A stretch of DNA of 64,000 nucleotides from Clytia hemisphaerica (Eukaryota; Cnidaria; Hydrozoa; Leptothecata; Clytiidae). The translations under genes and the position numbers were made by a program. Positions 20,640 to 32,126 of this stretch are shown piece by piece. The stretch lies in NCBI GenBank assembly GCA_902728285.1, contig CACVBU010001193.1:496001-560000 (forward strand), given 5' to 3'. Under the pieces are notes generated by a model. That model did no database searches. It worked only from the letters and a program-made list of their open reading frames with translations, and was not told the DNA's origin. Position 1 is the first letter of the stretch. Every line of letters starts with the position of its first letter.

Positions 20640-21722
20640 CCAGTGGATACCCCTTAAAACCACATACCCCTTAAAACCCACAATGTTGCATTTTTGGCTT
20701 TCATAACTACCAGATTTAATTTTATGTGGTATGTTTCACTTTTTTACAACCTCTTATAAATGTTCTTTCATAAAATACCAAATTTTAAGGATTTTAAAGA
20801 TGCTAAAGTATCTTAAAATTCGAAGTTATTCAAAATTTTATCAAAAATCCCTTCAAAAAATCAGGTTTTTTGGACCTAGAAATTACACAATTGAATTTAA
20901 GGTCATAAAACCTATACTTTTTAGATACCTATGCTTATGGTAGGTATGAAAAAATCATTTTCATCTTCGTGAATGACCCAACGAAAATGACAGGCCCTTA
21001 AAATTCTACTTTAAAGCACTTTTATGGTGATGATCCATAAAATCTGAAAATCGACTTTCTCAAAACTGGTCATGTTGCATACCAAAAGTCACAAATTTGA
21101 TGGAGATTAGAAAAACATTAGAACCATAGGTCAAAAATGAAGCGAATGTAGGTTTTGGCCTTTCGTAGCCGTTTTTGACGAAAAAACCACACACAATTGC
21201 ATATGGGCATGAAATCCTGAAAAATGAAAATATTGTTGTGGGAATGAATTTCTAGCAAGTTTTGAACCATTGAATCACGAAGCAACACCAAATTTGTATC
21301 CATCAGCTTGAGTATCCCGTTAGCAAGGGTCGGACTTTGTGGTTTTTAGCCTTATTTTTGTAGGTTTTAAGGGGTATTTTGATTTAACACATATTTTGAG
21401 ATCATTAGGTACTAATGGTATATTCATAACATTAGTAACTTTACAGTGAATCACTGTTCAAAATTTGAGGTCAAAAGAACTTTTTTGTAAAAAGTTATTC
21501 GAGAAAAACCATTTTGTAGGTTTTAAGGGGTAAATAGCTAAAACTGCACTTTTTCACTTCCTCGTGAAAAACTGAAAACTGTTTTCTACAAAACATCACT
21601 GCTAGGGAAGACAATCATAGACAACGTACTTTCAACACAAAAAGTTTCAGCCTTACACTCCAACTAAACAATGAGATAGAGGGTACCACTTTTTATTGTG
21701 GGTTTTAAGGGGTATCCACTGG
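20640..21722. mobile_element. Mariner-like non-autonomous element with TA duplication
   Basis: Inverted termini CCAGTGGATACCCCTTAAAA are exact over at least 20 bases and flanked by TA at both ends (20638-20639, 21723-21724). The GGTTTTAAGGGGTA terminus motif is repeated internally near 21363 and 21523. Length is 1083 bases with no transposase-length ORF. The TA target and clean ends fit a Tc1/mariner or IS630-related element without its enzyme. Confidence 0.85.
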
Positions 21723-21952
21723 TAAATGAAGGATTTGAGGTAGAAGAGATAAAACGTTTAAAGGAGGGTCGTGTTCAAATGTTCTTATCCATACGATTTG
21801 TATTAGCAGTATTAGAAGCCTTCTTTCGGCACCGTAACTTGATCTATTAGTTCGTTAAAAATTCACAAAGGAAGAAATTGCTTAGTAGTTCTTCAAAAGA
21901 AGATTTCAAAAGAAAAGCGGAAAAGTTGAACTCATAAAAAAACTAAATAAAG

Positions 21953-23345
21953 TTAAACATTACTGATTGAAGATTTCGTTCTCGATTCACAAAGCCATCG
22001 TTGAAAACGAGTTGCTGAATGAAAGGGACTCCATATTTTGATCATAGAAAAGTTAACGATGAAAACAAGGATGATTCCACCGAGGGCGTCAACTCCATAA
22101 TGGTGGTTGGAGTATAATGCGGCCCAAGCAATCCAAATGACATGAAACCATGCAAAGCGTTTACCGATCCACGGTTCATTGACCAAAATAATAGCTGGCC
22201 ATGCCACGTGAAGTGACGGAAAAGCACCAAATTTCAATGGTGATTTGGAATATATTCCATGAAATATACTGTGTCCAATCAATGCATCTAGCCTAGCGAA
22301 ACCAGCCTCATTGAAGCCGGATTGTAAGAATTTACCATTGTGATCATAAACAACACTGTCAACGAACCAAGGTGGTGCTGTCGGACAAACAAACTGAATA
22401 AAGACAGCCACCAGATTAACCCAACCTGCACACCAAAGGAAAGGCAGAAGGCTTTTCTGTCGCTCGTCTTTGGTCAATAGGTAGACAGCAAAAAGGAAGG
22501 GCAGTGGAAAGTGAATAAGGTAAGGAATAGCAGCAAGAAAATCCAAAATTGGTGATGCAAACTTTGACAACAATCTGTGCGGGTAGCAGCGGAATACGAA
22601 ATATTCCAACCAGGGTAAAAAAGTAACACTGGGCTTCCTTGTTTCTTCTAGTCCAGTCATCTGACGAATTCGGTTGTAATTGGAATATACGACAAGATAG
22701 CAAAGGAAGGGCATGAAAGCCAAAACAACTCTCTTCAATGGAAGTTTTCGACGCAGTTTTTGAAGGTAATCGTGAGCAAACGAATAGTATTCATCCTAAA
22801 ACGTGAAAATATTACAAGATTCAAACTTTGATAACTCTCAATATATATGTATGATTTTCACTGGTGTCAGCATGTTCAATACAGTTAGAGCTTTAAAAAG
22901 TGCTTTTCTTTTCTATTTGAAAAGCAATCAACATGATATGAAATTTTGAAGTCGTCAAAAAAATGAAAATTCTTAATACAAAATGTAAGTTGAAGTACCA
23001 TTTTTCAGACTAATACTTAATAGAATGCAAGTTGTGCATAACATGTCATCAAAACGTTTCTTGGATGCAGTAAAAAATGAAGTATTCCATCAGAGATCGG
23101 TGTTTCATAAAATAATTACACCCTTGTCTCAATTTATAAAAGTTTCAGTCAAGTTTCCCTCTATGTAATTGGAAAAATATTGAGCTATCTCCTTAAACTC
23201 ATAATTAGTAGCACAGCTCCAAGGTTAAGAGTTTTGAATAATACTGAAGTTTAACCTGAATTTAAAAACTTACTTTTTTCTCTGTGTAATAAAGGTTGGC
23301 GGCATTTTTCAAGTTTCTGGCGAAGTTATTCCATGAATCAATTAT
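21953..23345 (-). CDS. AUR1-like PAP2-superfamily multipass membrane enzyme (5' end not found)
   Basis: Two exons are visible: 23345-23274 (24 codons) and 22795-21953 (280 codons plus stop), joined in phase 0 across GTAAGT and TTTTAG. The start codon lies in an unseen exon to the right. The protein has five or six hydrophobic segments. The PAP2 catalytic motifs are in the fungal AUR1 (inositol phosphorylceramide synthase) form: FPSLHVAW about 22200-22225, then YSNHHYGVDALGG about 22080-22115, giving the His-His-Asp triad. A CPTAPPW motif lies before the first, as in AUR1/IPT1-type proteins. It is expected in the Golgi or ER membrane, transferring a phospho-headgroup or hydrolysing a lipid phosphate. 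The substrate cannot be told. No frame break is seen. Confidence 0.85.
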
Positions 23346-25104
23346 CTAAAAGAAGAAAAATAGATTTTAGTCAAATATATACACCCTTAAGTTTATATAT
23401 TTTTTTGAGAGAAGAAGAACAATAACAATTACTTCGCAGGATTTGGAATGGAGAAGTCAAGGCACTGATGTTGGATAGAGAAAAAACCTCATCGAATGAT
23501 GATGCTGTACATATTTTTTTGCATAAGATATGCAAATTGAAACTGCACTGAGAAAACATAATCGAGGTGGACCATTGTCCTATTTTAGCCGTCTGTTTTG
23601 TCTACTATATTTCAATAGTATACACATCTTAAAACCTTGTGATTGATGCCCCTGTCCATTTTCTCAAGTGGCCACCAAGCTCAGTGGCATGAGAATTGAA
23701 AAATGTAAAATTCACGTAAGGGGTACAGGATACTTTTAAAACATTGCCGACTTTCAATGTATTTGTAGTGCTTTCTGGTAAATTTTAGAATTAGAATAAA
23801 GTGTCCATCTCAAAGTCTGTGTCAAAAAGATGTGCAGTGTTTTATTTGTGACCAAACTTTTCAAGCAATTTTCGTATAATAAAAAGCTTGGTATAGTTGG
23901 GAAGATATTTAATGTAAATATTTTTGCCTGTTATTTGTTTTTCAAAATTCGTTCAAAAAAGTAAAGAAAAATGAAGCAGAATAAAATTAACCTCTTGTAG
24001 AATAGCGCTATAATAACAATTTTCACAAAAATGAAATTTCAATCTTAGATCGCCAACACTGAAGAAATGATTTTTCAAAAATCCAATCAAAAGATATTGA
24101 AACTAAGTTTGTCTCTGCTTGACAAGCAGCAAAAATAGGCATTTTAGGGGTCAATCAGCATAATATTCCTATGTGGGTTAAATTTTAAAAAATATATAGC
24201 GTATAGTGCGATCTGAGGATTCCCTCCTCGTTATCCCCTTATTAGCATCAGTCCCCTTGTTTTGTCTTTCTAGGTGTACAGTAATGTAGATGAAAAAATA
24301 TACATATCAGTCCCCTTTTTTGAACGATCCCCCCTCATTTGCTACTCCGCATTTTTTAGGAAAACTACTGATCCCTTTCTTCAGTTTTTTGGGAGGGTGT
24401 CACTCCCCCTTGTTGATCTATATACAGATTTGTAGAGAATTTTGAATTTACGAATGGGAATTTTCTGTTGATTCTTTTTTTCATACAATAGCAAGCCTGA
24501 CTTAAATTTTGGTGTATAAAACTTTTGTTTAATAAAAACAGTTAAACTAAAAATTCAAAAGCGTAGGAATTAATCTAATACAATGTTATCGTGTTGAAGA
24601 ATATGTAATGGAAAAGGTATAGTATTAAAGGTCACCAAGAAGAGTTTTTCAGAGGCCCCTATCCAGGGGCGTGGTGAAAAGGGCTGAGCAATTTTGGGAA
24701 ATAAAAAAATCGATGAACAGTCCAGAAATAGATCGAATGACCAATCCCAACTAACCAATCGAAAGAAAATAACATGTCCCTTCTATGTAAGAGGAAAGTA
24801 TATACATGGGATCAAAGGAAGAAAATGAAAATTCAACCCAGTTCATGTAAAAGCAACCAAAACAAAACAGCAAAACTACAACAATGGCCATCCTAAGAAC
24901 GCAACAATAGATCACACGAGCAATTTTCCAAATTAAAAAAAAAGATATCACGACAAAAATCAAACAGCAATCCAACAGATAGTTCACAACAAGTCAATGT
25001 GAAACATGAATTCAACCCAGGACCCAACCTCAATGTCCAAGGATTGAACCCACAAATCAGCAGTGCCATATATCGAAGATAAGTTGATTGAAAACAATTT
25101 TTTT
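23346..25104. other. Intron or upstream region of the PAP2 gene
   Basis: No exon whose phase fits the 23345 acceptor was found, although the 5' coding exon(s) of the PAP2 gene should be here or further right. A C-rich patch at 24205-24420 repeats 'cagtcccctt'-like words and resembles another at 45660-45970. Confidence 0.4.
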
Positions 25105-25345
25105 TATTGATGATTTTAACTAAAACTTGGCTTAGAGAGCATACAAATGCAGAGCTAAGCATTGACGGATACGAAATTTGGAAAATTTGGCGGTGGTGTT
25201 GCAATATACATTAGAAAAGATATTGCGGCACATTTTAAACAAACTATTAGATATTCAAATGGTGTTATTGAAGTCATTAAAAATATTCATAAAACAAATT
25301 TGAAAATTTTCACGATGACAATATTCTTACGATATTCTTAATTTT
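25105..25345 (+). pseudogene. LINE endonuclease (APE) relic
   Basis: In one frame it reads TKTWLREHTNAELSIDGYEI, then after a frame change GGGVAIYIRKDIAAHF. These are the conserved ETWL, L-GY and GGGVAIYIR blocks of the apurinic-type endonuclease of CR1/Jockey-like LINE ORF2. The reading is broken by at least one frameshift and both ends are missing. It may belong to the same broad family as the RT relic at 53417-54110. Confidence 0.7.
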
Positions 25346-25566
25346 TTGGCCATTTTCATCATGGACATATAAAGTAGAACTATAATTTAAGTTATAATAT
25401 AATTTATAAGAATATATAAAGTGTATTCTTATAAAAAAAGCGTTTATTCTCGATTTGAAGAACGTGAAGAAAGGTTAAAAAAGAAGTAAATAAACTGAAT
25501 TTAGAAAAATATACTTGAAAAAAAATTGAAATACAAAGTAAGTAAGTAAAATAATAAACATTACAC

Positions 25567-25579
25567 TGGCGACGAAGTG
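25567..25579 (+). promoter_or_regulatory. Primer-binding site of the Ty3/gypsy element
   Basis: TGGCGACGAAGTG lies one base after the LTR end ...ATTACA. It is the tRNA 3'-end complement style (TGGCGACG...) used for minus-strand priming by many gypsy elements. The identity of the tRNA is not resolved. Confidence 0.6.
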
Positions 25580-26057
25580 CCACAGATACATGATACATGC
25601 AATATATTGAATGATACCTGAAACAAATTGATACTCGGACACAGAAACTTGGTTACCATACATCACTGGTTTCCAACAGACACATGTATGGTCTGATCCA
25701 AACATCAGAAATCAAACTCCACGAGTTAATTCCTCAGCTTCACACAAACGAATTGTGGTTCAAACTGGCAACAACCACCCACTCAATCAACTGGTCAAGA
25801 CAGACTCAAGATCTAAGACAAAAGAACTTGAGACAGCCAACCGTCTCACCAAGCGAAGTCACACCGGGTTAGCCCTGGACCGTGCAGGTGAGATCTTTCC
25901 TTTGTTTCCTTTCTCTGACGTCCCACCTACGTTTGTCGTCTGGCGAAATACAGACCTGTTCAAGGACGAGAAACTGGTTCTCACCAAGCTCTTTTCACAC
26001 CGGGTTTGTCCCAGACATCATAGGTGAGACCGTTCTTTTCTTTATCTCAATACAATC

Positions 26058-27682
26058 ATGAACTTCAGTGCCGAACAATTTAATCAACTTTTGACAACAC
26101 TGTTAGGAGGGAACGTCAATCAAGCTGTCAGTGCTCCGCGCAATGATCCAGCAGCACTAGGTCCAATCCGACAATGTGCTATGGGAACTGACAAAATGAA
26201 GAAACTCAACATCTTCGACGAATGGCTGGAAGATGCTGACAACAGAATGTCATATATTGGCATCACCAGCGACACAGAAAAGATAATACTGCTTAAAACA
26301 TGGGGTGGACCAGAAATTGTTGAGCTCATTCGCCTTGAAAAGTCCCATCTCAACGCCAGGGCGCACACCCCCCAACAAGGAGAAGCAGAACAAGAACAAA
26401 CGTACAAAGCAGGGGGGGGGCACGCAGTTACTACAAGACATGATGTGTAGTAAGTGCTTTTTCAACACTTTTTTTCAGGACCACCACCCTTTGCAGTTAC
26501 TACATCTTCGTAGTAACTGTTTTCAGAAAAGATTTCCAGGTACCACCCCTGTTTTTGAGTGATATCATCAAAAACATGCTCGAAATTACCCTAAATTGCG
26601 ATTATTTTTCAACTTAAAGCCATTTTTGTGCTAAATTTTCTTTTAATTTACTTGATTAACAGCTGTTGAGAACATTTTAATGATAATTAGGGAAAGCATA
26701 ATTTCAAAGTTGGGTCTGAGAAAAAATTTTTTTCGTCCATTTATAACAAAAATATTTTTTTAACAAAGAATTTTTTCACAAAAAAAATCATTTTTTGTGA
26801 AAAATTTTGAAAGTTCTTTAAAAAGAATTAAAATATAAGCACTTACTACACCAAAAGTGCTAGTTTTAGTGTTCGGCACCACCCCCAAGCAGCAGTTACT
26901 ACACTGTAGTAACTGTTTTCATAACTTCTGAATACAGTACCACCGCGGTAGTAAGTGTCATACTGTCTTGTAGTAACTGCGTGCCCCCCCTGAACAAAGA
27001 CCTGATTGACAAGCTGCGACTTTACTTGTCCAAAATGGACAACAGGACAACTCCTCAGCACACAACAAGGAAGTAGGAGCTGGAGCGAGTTTATCAGAGA
27101 CCTCGAAAGAAAAGCTAAAACACTGGATTTCGCAAAGAAAACATACACAACGGAAGAAGCCATAAAAGACGCAGCAATCTTCGGGATGAATGACGCATCA
27201 CTCAGAGAGAAAGCCTTGGCTGAAGATCCAGACATAGAAAAACTATCAAGATGGGGTCAGGCCAAGGAAACAGGCAAAGAAGATGCACGAAACCTACACA
27301 AAGAGACAATCAAAAGAGTCAAGCCAGAGTCAGTCAACGAAAATATGACTGTAGACGACATTGAGAAGATGATGCAGACACTCCAGATCATGAAGCTAAA
27401 GAAAGCAGGACGATACAGCAACAGAAACTAGAAACAACAGTGCAACAGATGCAACTCTGAACACCAACCTGAGCGCTGCCCAGCCAATGGGAAGTCCTGT
27501 TTTGTATGCCAAGGAAAAAACCATTTTGCAAAGACACCTGCTTGCCCCAAGACAATCAAGAGGGTCAGCACAGAGAGGAAAAGAAGCCAGAGAAGTCAGT
27601 ACAAGAGAAGAAAACACATACAGCAACAACCATGGAGTCAGCCACCATCAACAAGGTCTCCACCACAACACCAAACAAGTGG
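26058..27682 (+). pseudogene. Ty3/gypsy gag, interrupted
   Basis: Starts MNFSAEQFNQLLTTLLGG and runs about 118 codons before a 579-base DNA element interrupts it at 26412-26990. Capsid sequence resumes after it. A stop (TAG) and frame change occur near 27075, followed by FIRDLERKAKTLDFAKKTY and DAAIFGMNDASLREKAL, typical of gag capsid C-domains. An in-frame TAG at 27429-27431 then precedes two nucleocapsid zinc knuckles: C-X2-C-X3-H-X4-C at about 27441 and C-X2-C-X4-H-X6-C at about 27495. The frame ends at about 27682, overlapping the pol frame. Gag would package the element RNA, but three separate lesions make it non-functional. Confidence 0.85.
26412..26990. mobile_element. DNA element inserted in the Ty3 gag gene
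   Basis: Inverted termini GGGGGGGCACGCAGTTACTA (extending to TACAAGACA) enclose 579 bases. The 10-base word CAGTTACTAC or its complement occurs at both ends and again in two internal palindromes (26495-26521 and 26893-26919). The G-run at the junction hides the exact boundary, and no target duplication can be called. No ORF is present. Because it splits gag, it is younger than the Ty3 copy. Confidence 0.8.
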
Positions 27683-29272
27683 GTGGACGTGAAGATTGGA
27701 GGGATCGAACAAAAGCTGTACGCTGACACCGGCAGCGAATTCACCATCATAACTCCGCAACACTACTCCCCCTTGATGGGTGAGCAAGAAGAGTCAGACC
27801 TCAACTTCAGACCATGGGGTGGAAACAACCTCCTAGATGTGAAGGGGATGGTCAACACAACAATACACAACAACAAAGGAGCCCATGTGTACAGCAAAGT
27901 CTATGGCATCGATGGTTTCCAACCAGAACCTCTTCTTGGAGACACAGATGCAGAGAAACTTGGTATCATCACTTTCAACAAAGACGGCAGAGAATCAACA
28001 GGGACACCTATCAGACGAATCCCATACAAGATAAGACGAAACCTTGAAGTAGATGCTGAAACACACCCACCAAACACCACAGCCGTTCCACAAGAGCAAG
28101 TTAAAGCGCAGACACTCGTCGAAAAGTTCAGAGATCTAGTCTTCGACGACAACAAGGTTGGGTGTCTAAAGAACGAACCCATACACCTCGAGTACGCCAA
28201 AGACTTCAAGCCAAAACAACAACCTTTCAGAAACATCCCATTCCACTATCAAGAAGACGTAAGCAAGCTACTCCAGTTCCTTCGGGAACAGGGTGCCATA
28301 ACAGATGTCGATCCACGCAACAGCTACGACTGCGTAATGAACGTGGTCATCACAGCCAAGAAACATGGGCAGATACGTATGAACATCGACAACACACCCA
28401 GAAACCCGGGAATGCAACGGACCAAATTCCACGTTCAAACACCCCAAGAGATACGTCACGAATTGAAGGAAGCCACCGTGTTCAGTGAGATGGACATGGG
28501 TTGGGGATTCCACCAACTTCCACTAGACGAAGCCACAAAGAAAAAGAGCATCTTCCAGACCCATGAAGGCCTCCATCGAATGGAACGTCTCTACTTCGGG
28601 CCGACAGCATCAAGTGGCACATTCCACAACGAAGTCAGAAAATGCTTCGCTGGACTCAAAGGCGCCGTCACCCTCCATGACAACATACTGGTATATGGCA
28701 AGGACTACGACGATCACTACACCAACCTGAAACAAGTGCTGAGTAGATGTGCCGAAGCTGGAATCATACTCAAACTCTCAAAATCTCACTTCTGCCTAAC
28801 CCGAGTCAAGTGGTTTGAAAGAGACTTTCACTCCAACGGTGTCACAGCGGACCAAGACAAGATCAGAAACATCCAAGAAGGAGGAAGGCCGAACAACACA
28901 GAAGATGTGAGATCTCTGCTCATGGCTTGTCAGTACAATGCAAAATTCACGTATGACAATTCGCTAAACCTCAGCTATGAAGAGGTTACCGCACCATTTC
29001 GACGACTTCTCAAGAAGGATCAGAAATTCATATGGGGAATAGAACAAGAACAAGCATATCAAAAACTAATGACTATACTGAACAACCCAGCAACACTACA
29101 GTCGTACAACCCACAAAGAAAGACACACATAGTGGCAGACACATCAGAAGTTGGCACCCAATGCAGCATCTACCAAGAGAAGACACGGGAGACAGGAACC
29201 AAAACCTGGGTACAAATCGACCATGTTAGCCGTGCACTAACACAACAAGAACAGAAACTACAGCACAATTGA
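27506..29272 (+). pseudogene. Ty3/gypsy pol, protease-RT-RNase H part
   Basis: A 588-codon frame. The first ~55 residues overlap gag nucleocapsid in another frame. The aspartic protease motif YADTGSEFTII is at residues 72-82 (DTGS 74-77). Reverse transcriptase shows RMNIDN (residue 295 Asp), FSEMDMGWGFHQLPL (330 Asp), FGPTASSGTFH and the active-site box LHDNILVYG at 390-398. The usual HDD there is HDN: the second catalytic Asp is Asn 393 (codon AAC at 28682-28684), expected to kill polymerase activity. RNase H begins HIVADTSEVGTQ (~541-552). The frame ends prematurely at TGA 29270-29272 because of a one-base insertion near 29255. The rest of RNase H and the integrase continue in the next frame. 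Confidence 0.9.
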
Positions 29273-30884
29273 GAGGGAGAGCCTTGGTTTACAATGGGGG
29301 TTTGAACAATTTCGGTACTACGTGGTTGGGAGCTCTTTTACCGCATGGACAGATCACGAACCACTGCTTCCCATCTACAACAACCAACAGAAGCTGACAT
29401 CGAAACGCATCTCAAAACACAGGGACAGAGTACAAGACCTGTGCTACCAACTACGATACCTCAAAGGAAAAGAAATGCCCTGCGATTATGGCAGCCGTCA
29501 TCCAAATAGCATTGACCACCTGACCAAACAAGAGCAGACATCCCAAGGATTCGACGTGGGGAACACAATTTACGTAAGAAAGATCATCAATCTACACAAT
29601 TCTCCGAATGCCATCGACATTGCAACAATAAAAGAGGAAGCACAAGACGATCCAGAATACCAGAGAATAACCAGGGCACTAAAAGAAGGTGAGAAGATTC
29701 CGCCACGAGAAACACCCATCAACAAAACTATCTACTCAGAGCTTTGCATTGTTGACGGCCTTGTCTACCGTGGAGACCAGATCGTGCTGCCAAACAAACA
29801 GGAAACAGATGATCACCCAAACGATCGAATGAAGATACTAGACATTGCACACGAGGGACACCCGGGAGCAACAAGGATGAAGAGGTTTATTCAAACAAGA
29901 ATATGGTTCCCATCCATGGACAAACGAATCGAAGAAGTTGTGAGAGGTTGTCTTGCATGCCAGGCCGCAACCAACACCAAGCACAGGGACCCAAACACAG
30001 CATCTACACCACCGGAAGAACTATGGCAGAAGCTCTCGGCAGACCACTGGGGACCAACTCCTGACGGATTCCACCTGCTAGTGGTCATTGACGAGCTGTC
30101 CCGATACCCTGAAGTTGCCGTCGTCAAGGGAACAGGCGCAGAACAGAACATTGAAGCATTCGATGCGATTTTTGCAAGACACGGATACTGCAAACGCCTC
30201 AAGACTGACAATGGACCACCATTCAATGGCAACGAAAACCACCTCCTACAAGAGTACTTCAGATGGGCAGGAATTGACCACAAACCAACCTACAGTGCAG
30301 AGGTAGCCAACGGACTGGCAGAAGCGTTCATGAAAATTTGTCGCAAGGTTTGGCACACAGCACTCATAGAGAAGGAGAACCCGAGGGCGGAGATAAACAA
30401 GATGCTCCAACTTTATCGCGCAACACCACACCCAACGACCGGCCAAGCACCTGCAGAGCAGCTCTTTGGACGCAAATTCCAAAGCCGACTACCAAGGGGT
30501 CCAAAGACAGACCAAAGAGGGAACGTAAAAGAAGCAAAGCAACACGACCAAGAGGCAAAGAGAAAACAAACGGAAGCGAAGGACAGCAAGAGTTACGTCA
30601 AGCCACACAACATTAAAATCAATGATCACGTCCTCCTAAAGCAACGCAGCACAAAGACCAAGCCTCCGTATGATCCGGAACCTTACACAGTAACATCCAT
30701 CACAGGACACCAGATAACAGCAACAAGAGGACATAAGACGTTCACCAGAGATGCCCATAAATGGAAACAATTTACACAACGAGAGAAACCAGGCTACAAG
30801 AACCTGCGACAGGCCGACAAAGATGCCAATGCATGGGAGTTAGACGAGGAAACAACAGAACAACAAGCACCACAAGCTCAATAA
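29259..30884 (+). pseudogene. Ty3/gypsy pol, RNase H end and integrase
   Basis: Continues pol in the +1 frame after the upstream frameshift; the open frame has its first ATG at 29322. It opens with the end of RNase H (ERESLG, then TDHEPL and the CDYGSRHP tether). Integrase follows: the zinc-binding HHCC region (H177, H180, C210, C213 counted from 29322) and the catalytic core with D241 (ADHWG), D296 (TDNGPPF) and E334 (NGLAEAF), all present. The C-terminal part has PPYDPEPYTVTSITG, resembling the GPY/F module. It ends in a Gln/Glu-rich tail at 30884. The integrase itself looks undamaged, so inactivity comes from the upstream lesions. Confidence 0.9.
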
Positions 30885-31317
30885 CAAATCGAACAGCCAA
30901 ACGTTGAAGAAAACCAACAAGTCGGCATTCTACTCTAGCTGCGCAACCTCCAATCGGACGGCCAAACAGGGCACGTCGACCACCAGCTCGATACAACGAC
31001 TACGTAATGAGCACTTGAAGATTGAAGACAAAACACATAGAAAGCAAATCTATACTATAGACACGGAGATACATATACTCCTCGAAACATTCACTTTGAT
31101 CATACGATGCAGCTTACAAAACGTATTTCTAGTTTTTTTCTCCTAGTTTTTTTTATTTTGCCTAGATTTTCGTTTTATAGAATAACTGCACGTATACATT
31201 TCCAGCTGTTCACTCACTCCAGCGCAAGCGGTGTGCATGTGTAACATCCAACTTTGTTATCTTTTATTTTAGACTAGATCTCAAATATATATTAGAAACA
31301 TAATAAACATTACAGAT

Positions 31318-31454
31318 CCGTCTCTTTAGTTGCTGAGCATCAAGCAGAGAAGCATCAAGTACAATTTTGGGAATCTTTGGTATGACTTGGCCGGGGATCG
31401 AACCCACAACCTTGCGCATCGTAGCTGGATGCTCTTCCTTTATGCTATGGTCGC
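31318..31454 (-). mobile_element. tRNA-derived SINE, copy 2
   Basis: Minus-strand copy of the SINE at 10855-10985. From 31454 it reads GCGACCATAGCATAAAGGAA with a degenerate A box, then B box GGTTCGATCCC, then AAGTCATACCAAAGATTC and CTGCTTGATGCTCAGCAA. It abuts the Ty3 LTR end within four bases, so one of the two elements inserted at the edge of the other. Confidence 0.85.
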
Positions 31455-32126
31455 TTTAGAAATTAGAAATACAAAGACTATTATGTGTATGTGTAAACTA
31501 AGTCAAGAATATAAAAGTTAATCTAAACGGTTGATAATCCACTTTTGAACAACCGAGCCCTGCTGTATAATAGAAAACTTGGTCCAAAATACTGGGACAA
31601 TTACATGTCATCACAATTCACAATACCAGACAAGAAAGAAAATGTCATATTTCAGGATGTGGCAAAAAGAGATTCAAAACTGAACTGGACAAATATTAGT
31701 AAAGGATTTCAGACCAGCCATTCATCAGTATAGCCCTAACTGTTCATAAAGAAGTTATGGGAAATGCATATTTGGACTTTGAACCCAATGCTGCAAACAA
31801 GCACTTAGCGGGACAAAAATCAGTTTCTTGAAATTTGCAAAAAAACGCCACATAGAAGATGTTTCAATTCATTATGTGAATAGAGCAGTAAAAAATACAA
31901 CTTTAAGTTCGAGAAATGAAAATAAAGGGATAATCAGGGATAATGATAATCGAATACTAGATCCACTGATCCCCGGCACTATCGTAAAGCTAGAATTGTT
32001 TCGCGTACCCTTCGCTTGAAAAAATAATTGACTAATTAAAAGATTTTCACCCGTGCCGGCATTCTGTGAGCGTTCTGCAAGCATTCTTGGCTCATTCCTC
32101 GGACAGTGCACTAAAATGGTAGAACT

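Larger units (their letters stand above)
25551..31314 (+). mobile_element. Ty3/gypsy LTR retrotransposon, degenerate
   Basis: The order is primer-binding site, gag, protease, reverse transcriptase, RNase H, integrase. The left and right limits share only ATAATAAACATTACA (25551-25565 and 31300-31314), the end of each LTR. The rest of the LTRs cannot be paired, so the 5' LTR seems replaced or truncated. A short 3' LTR might begin TGTAACATCC at about 31239. Inactivating changes: a DNA element inserted in gag, a frame change near 27075, an in-frame TAG at 27429-27431, Asp-to-Asn in the RT active site, and a one-base insertion near 29255. Base composition is clearly less AT-rich than the surroundings, so it arrived more recently than most repeats here. 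Confidence 0.92.

Noticed and set aside
23371-23559. Possible first exon of the PAP2 gene
   Set aside because: It opens with ATG and has a plausible GTAATT donor, but it would leave phase 1, whereas the 23345 acceptor exon is only open in phase 0.
24751-25204. Cys-rich minus-strand ORFs upstream of the PAP2 gene
   Set aside because: They are antisense shadows partly overlapping the LINE endonuclease relic, with no conserved motif.
31545-31733. Open frame with KYWDNYMSSQFTIPDKKENV-like sequence
   Set aside because: Composition looks protein-like, but it has no start context, no splice fit and no family match. It may be a retroelement scrap but cannot be supported.
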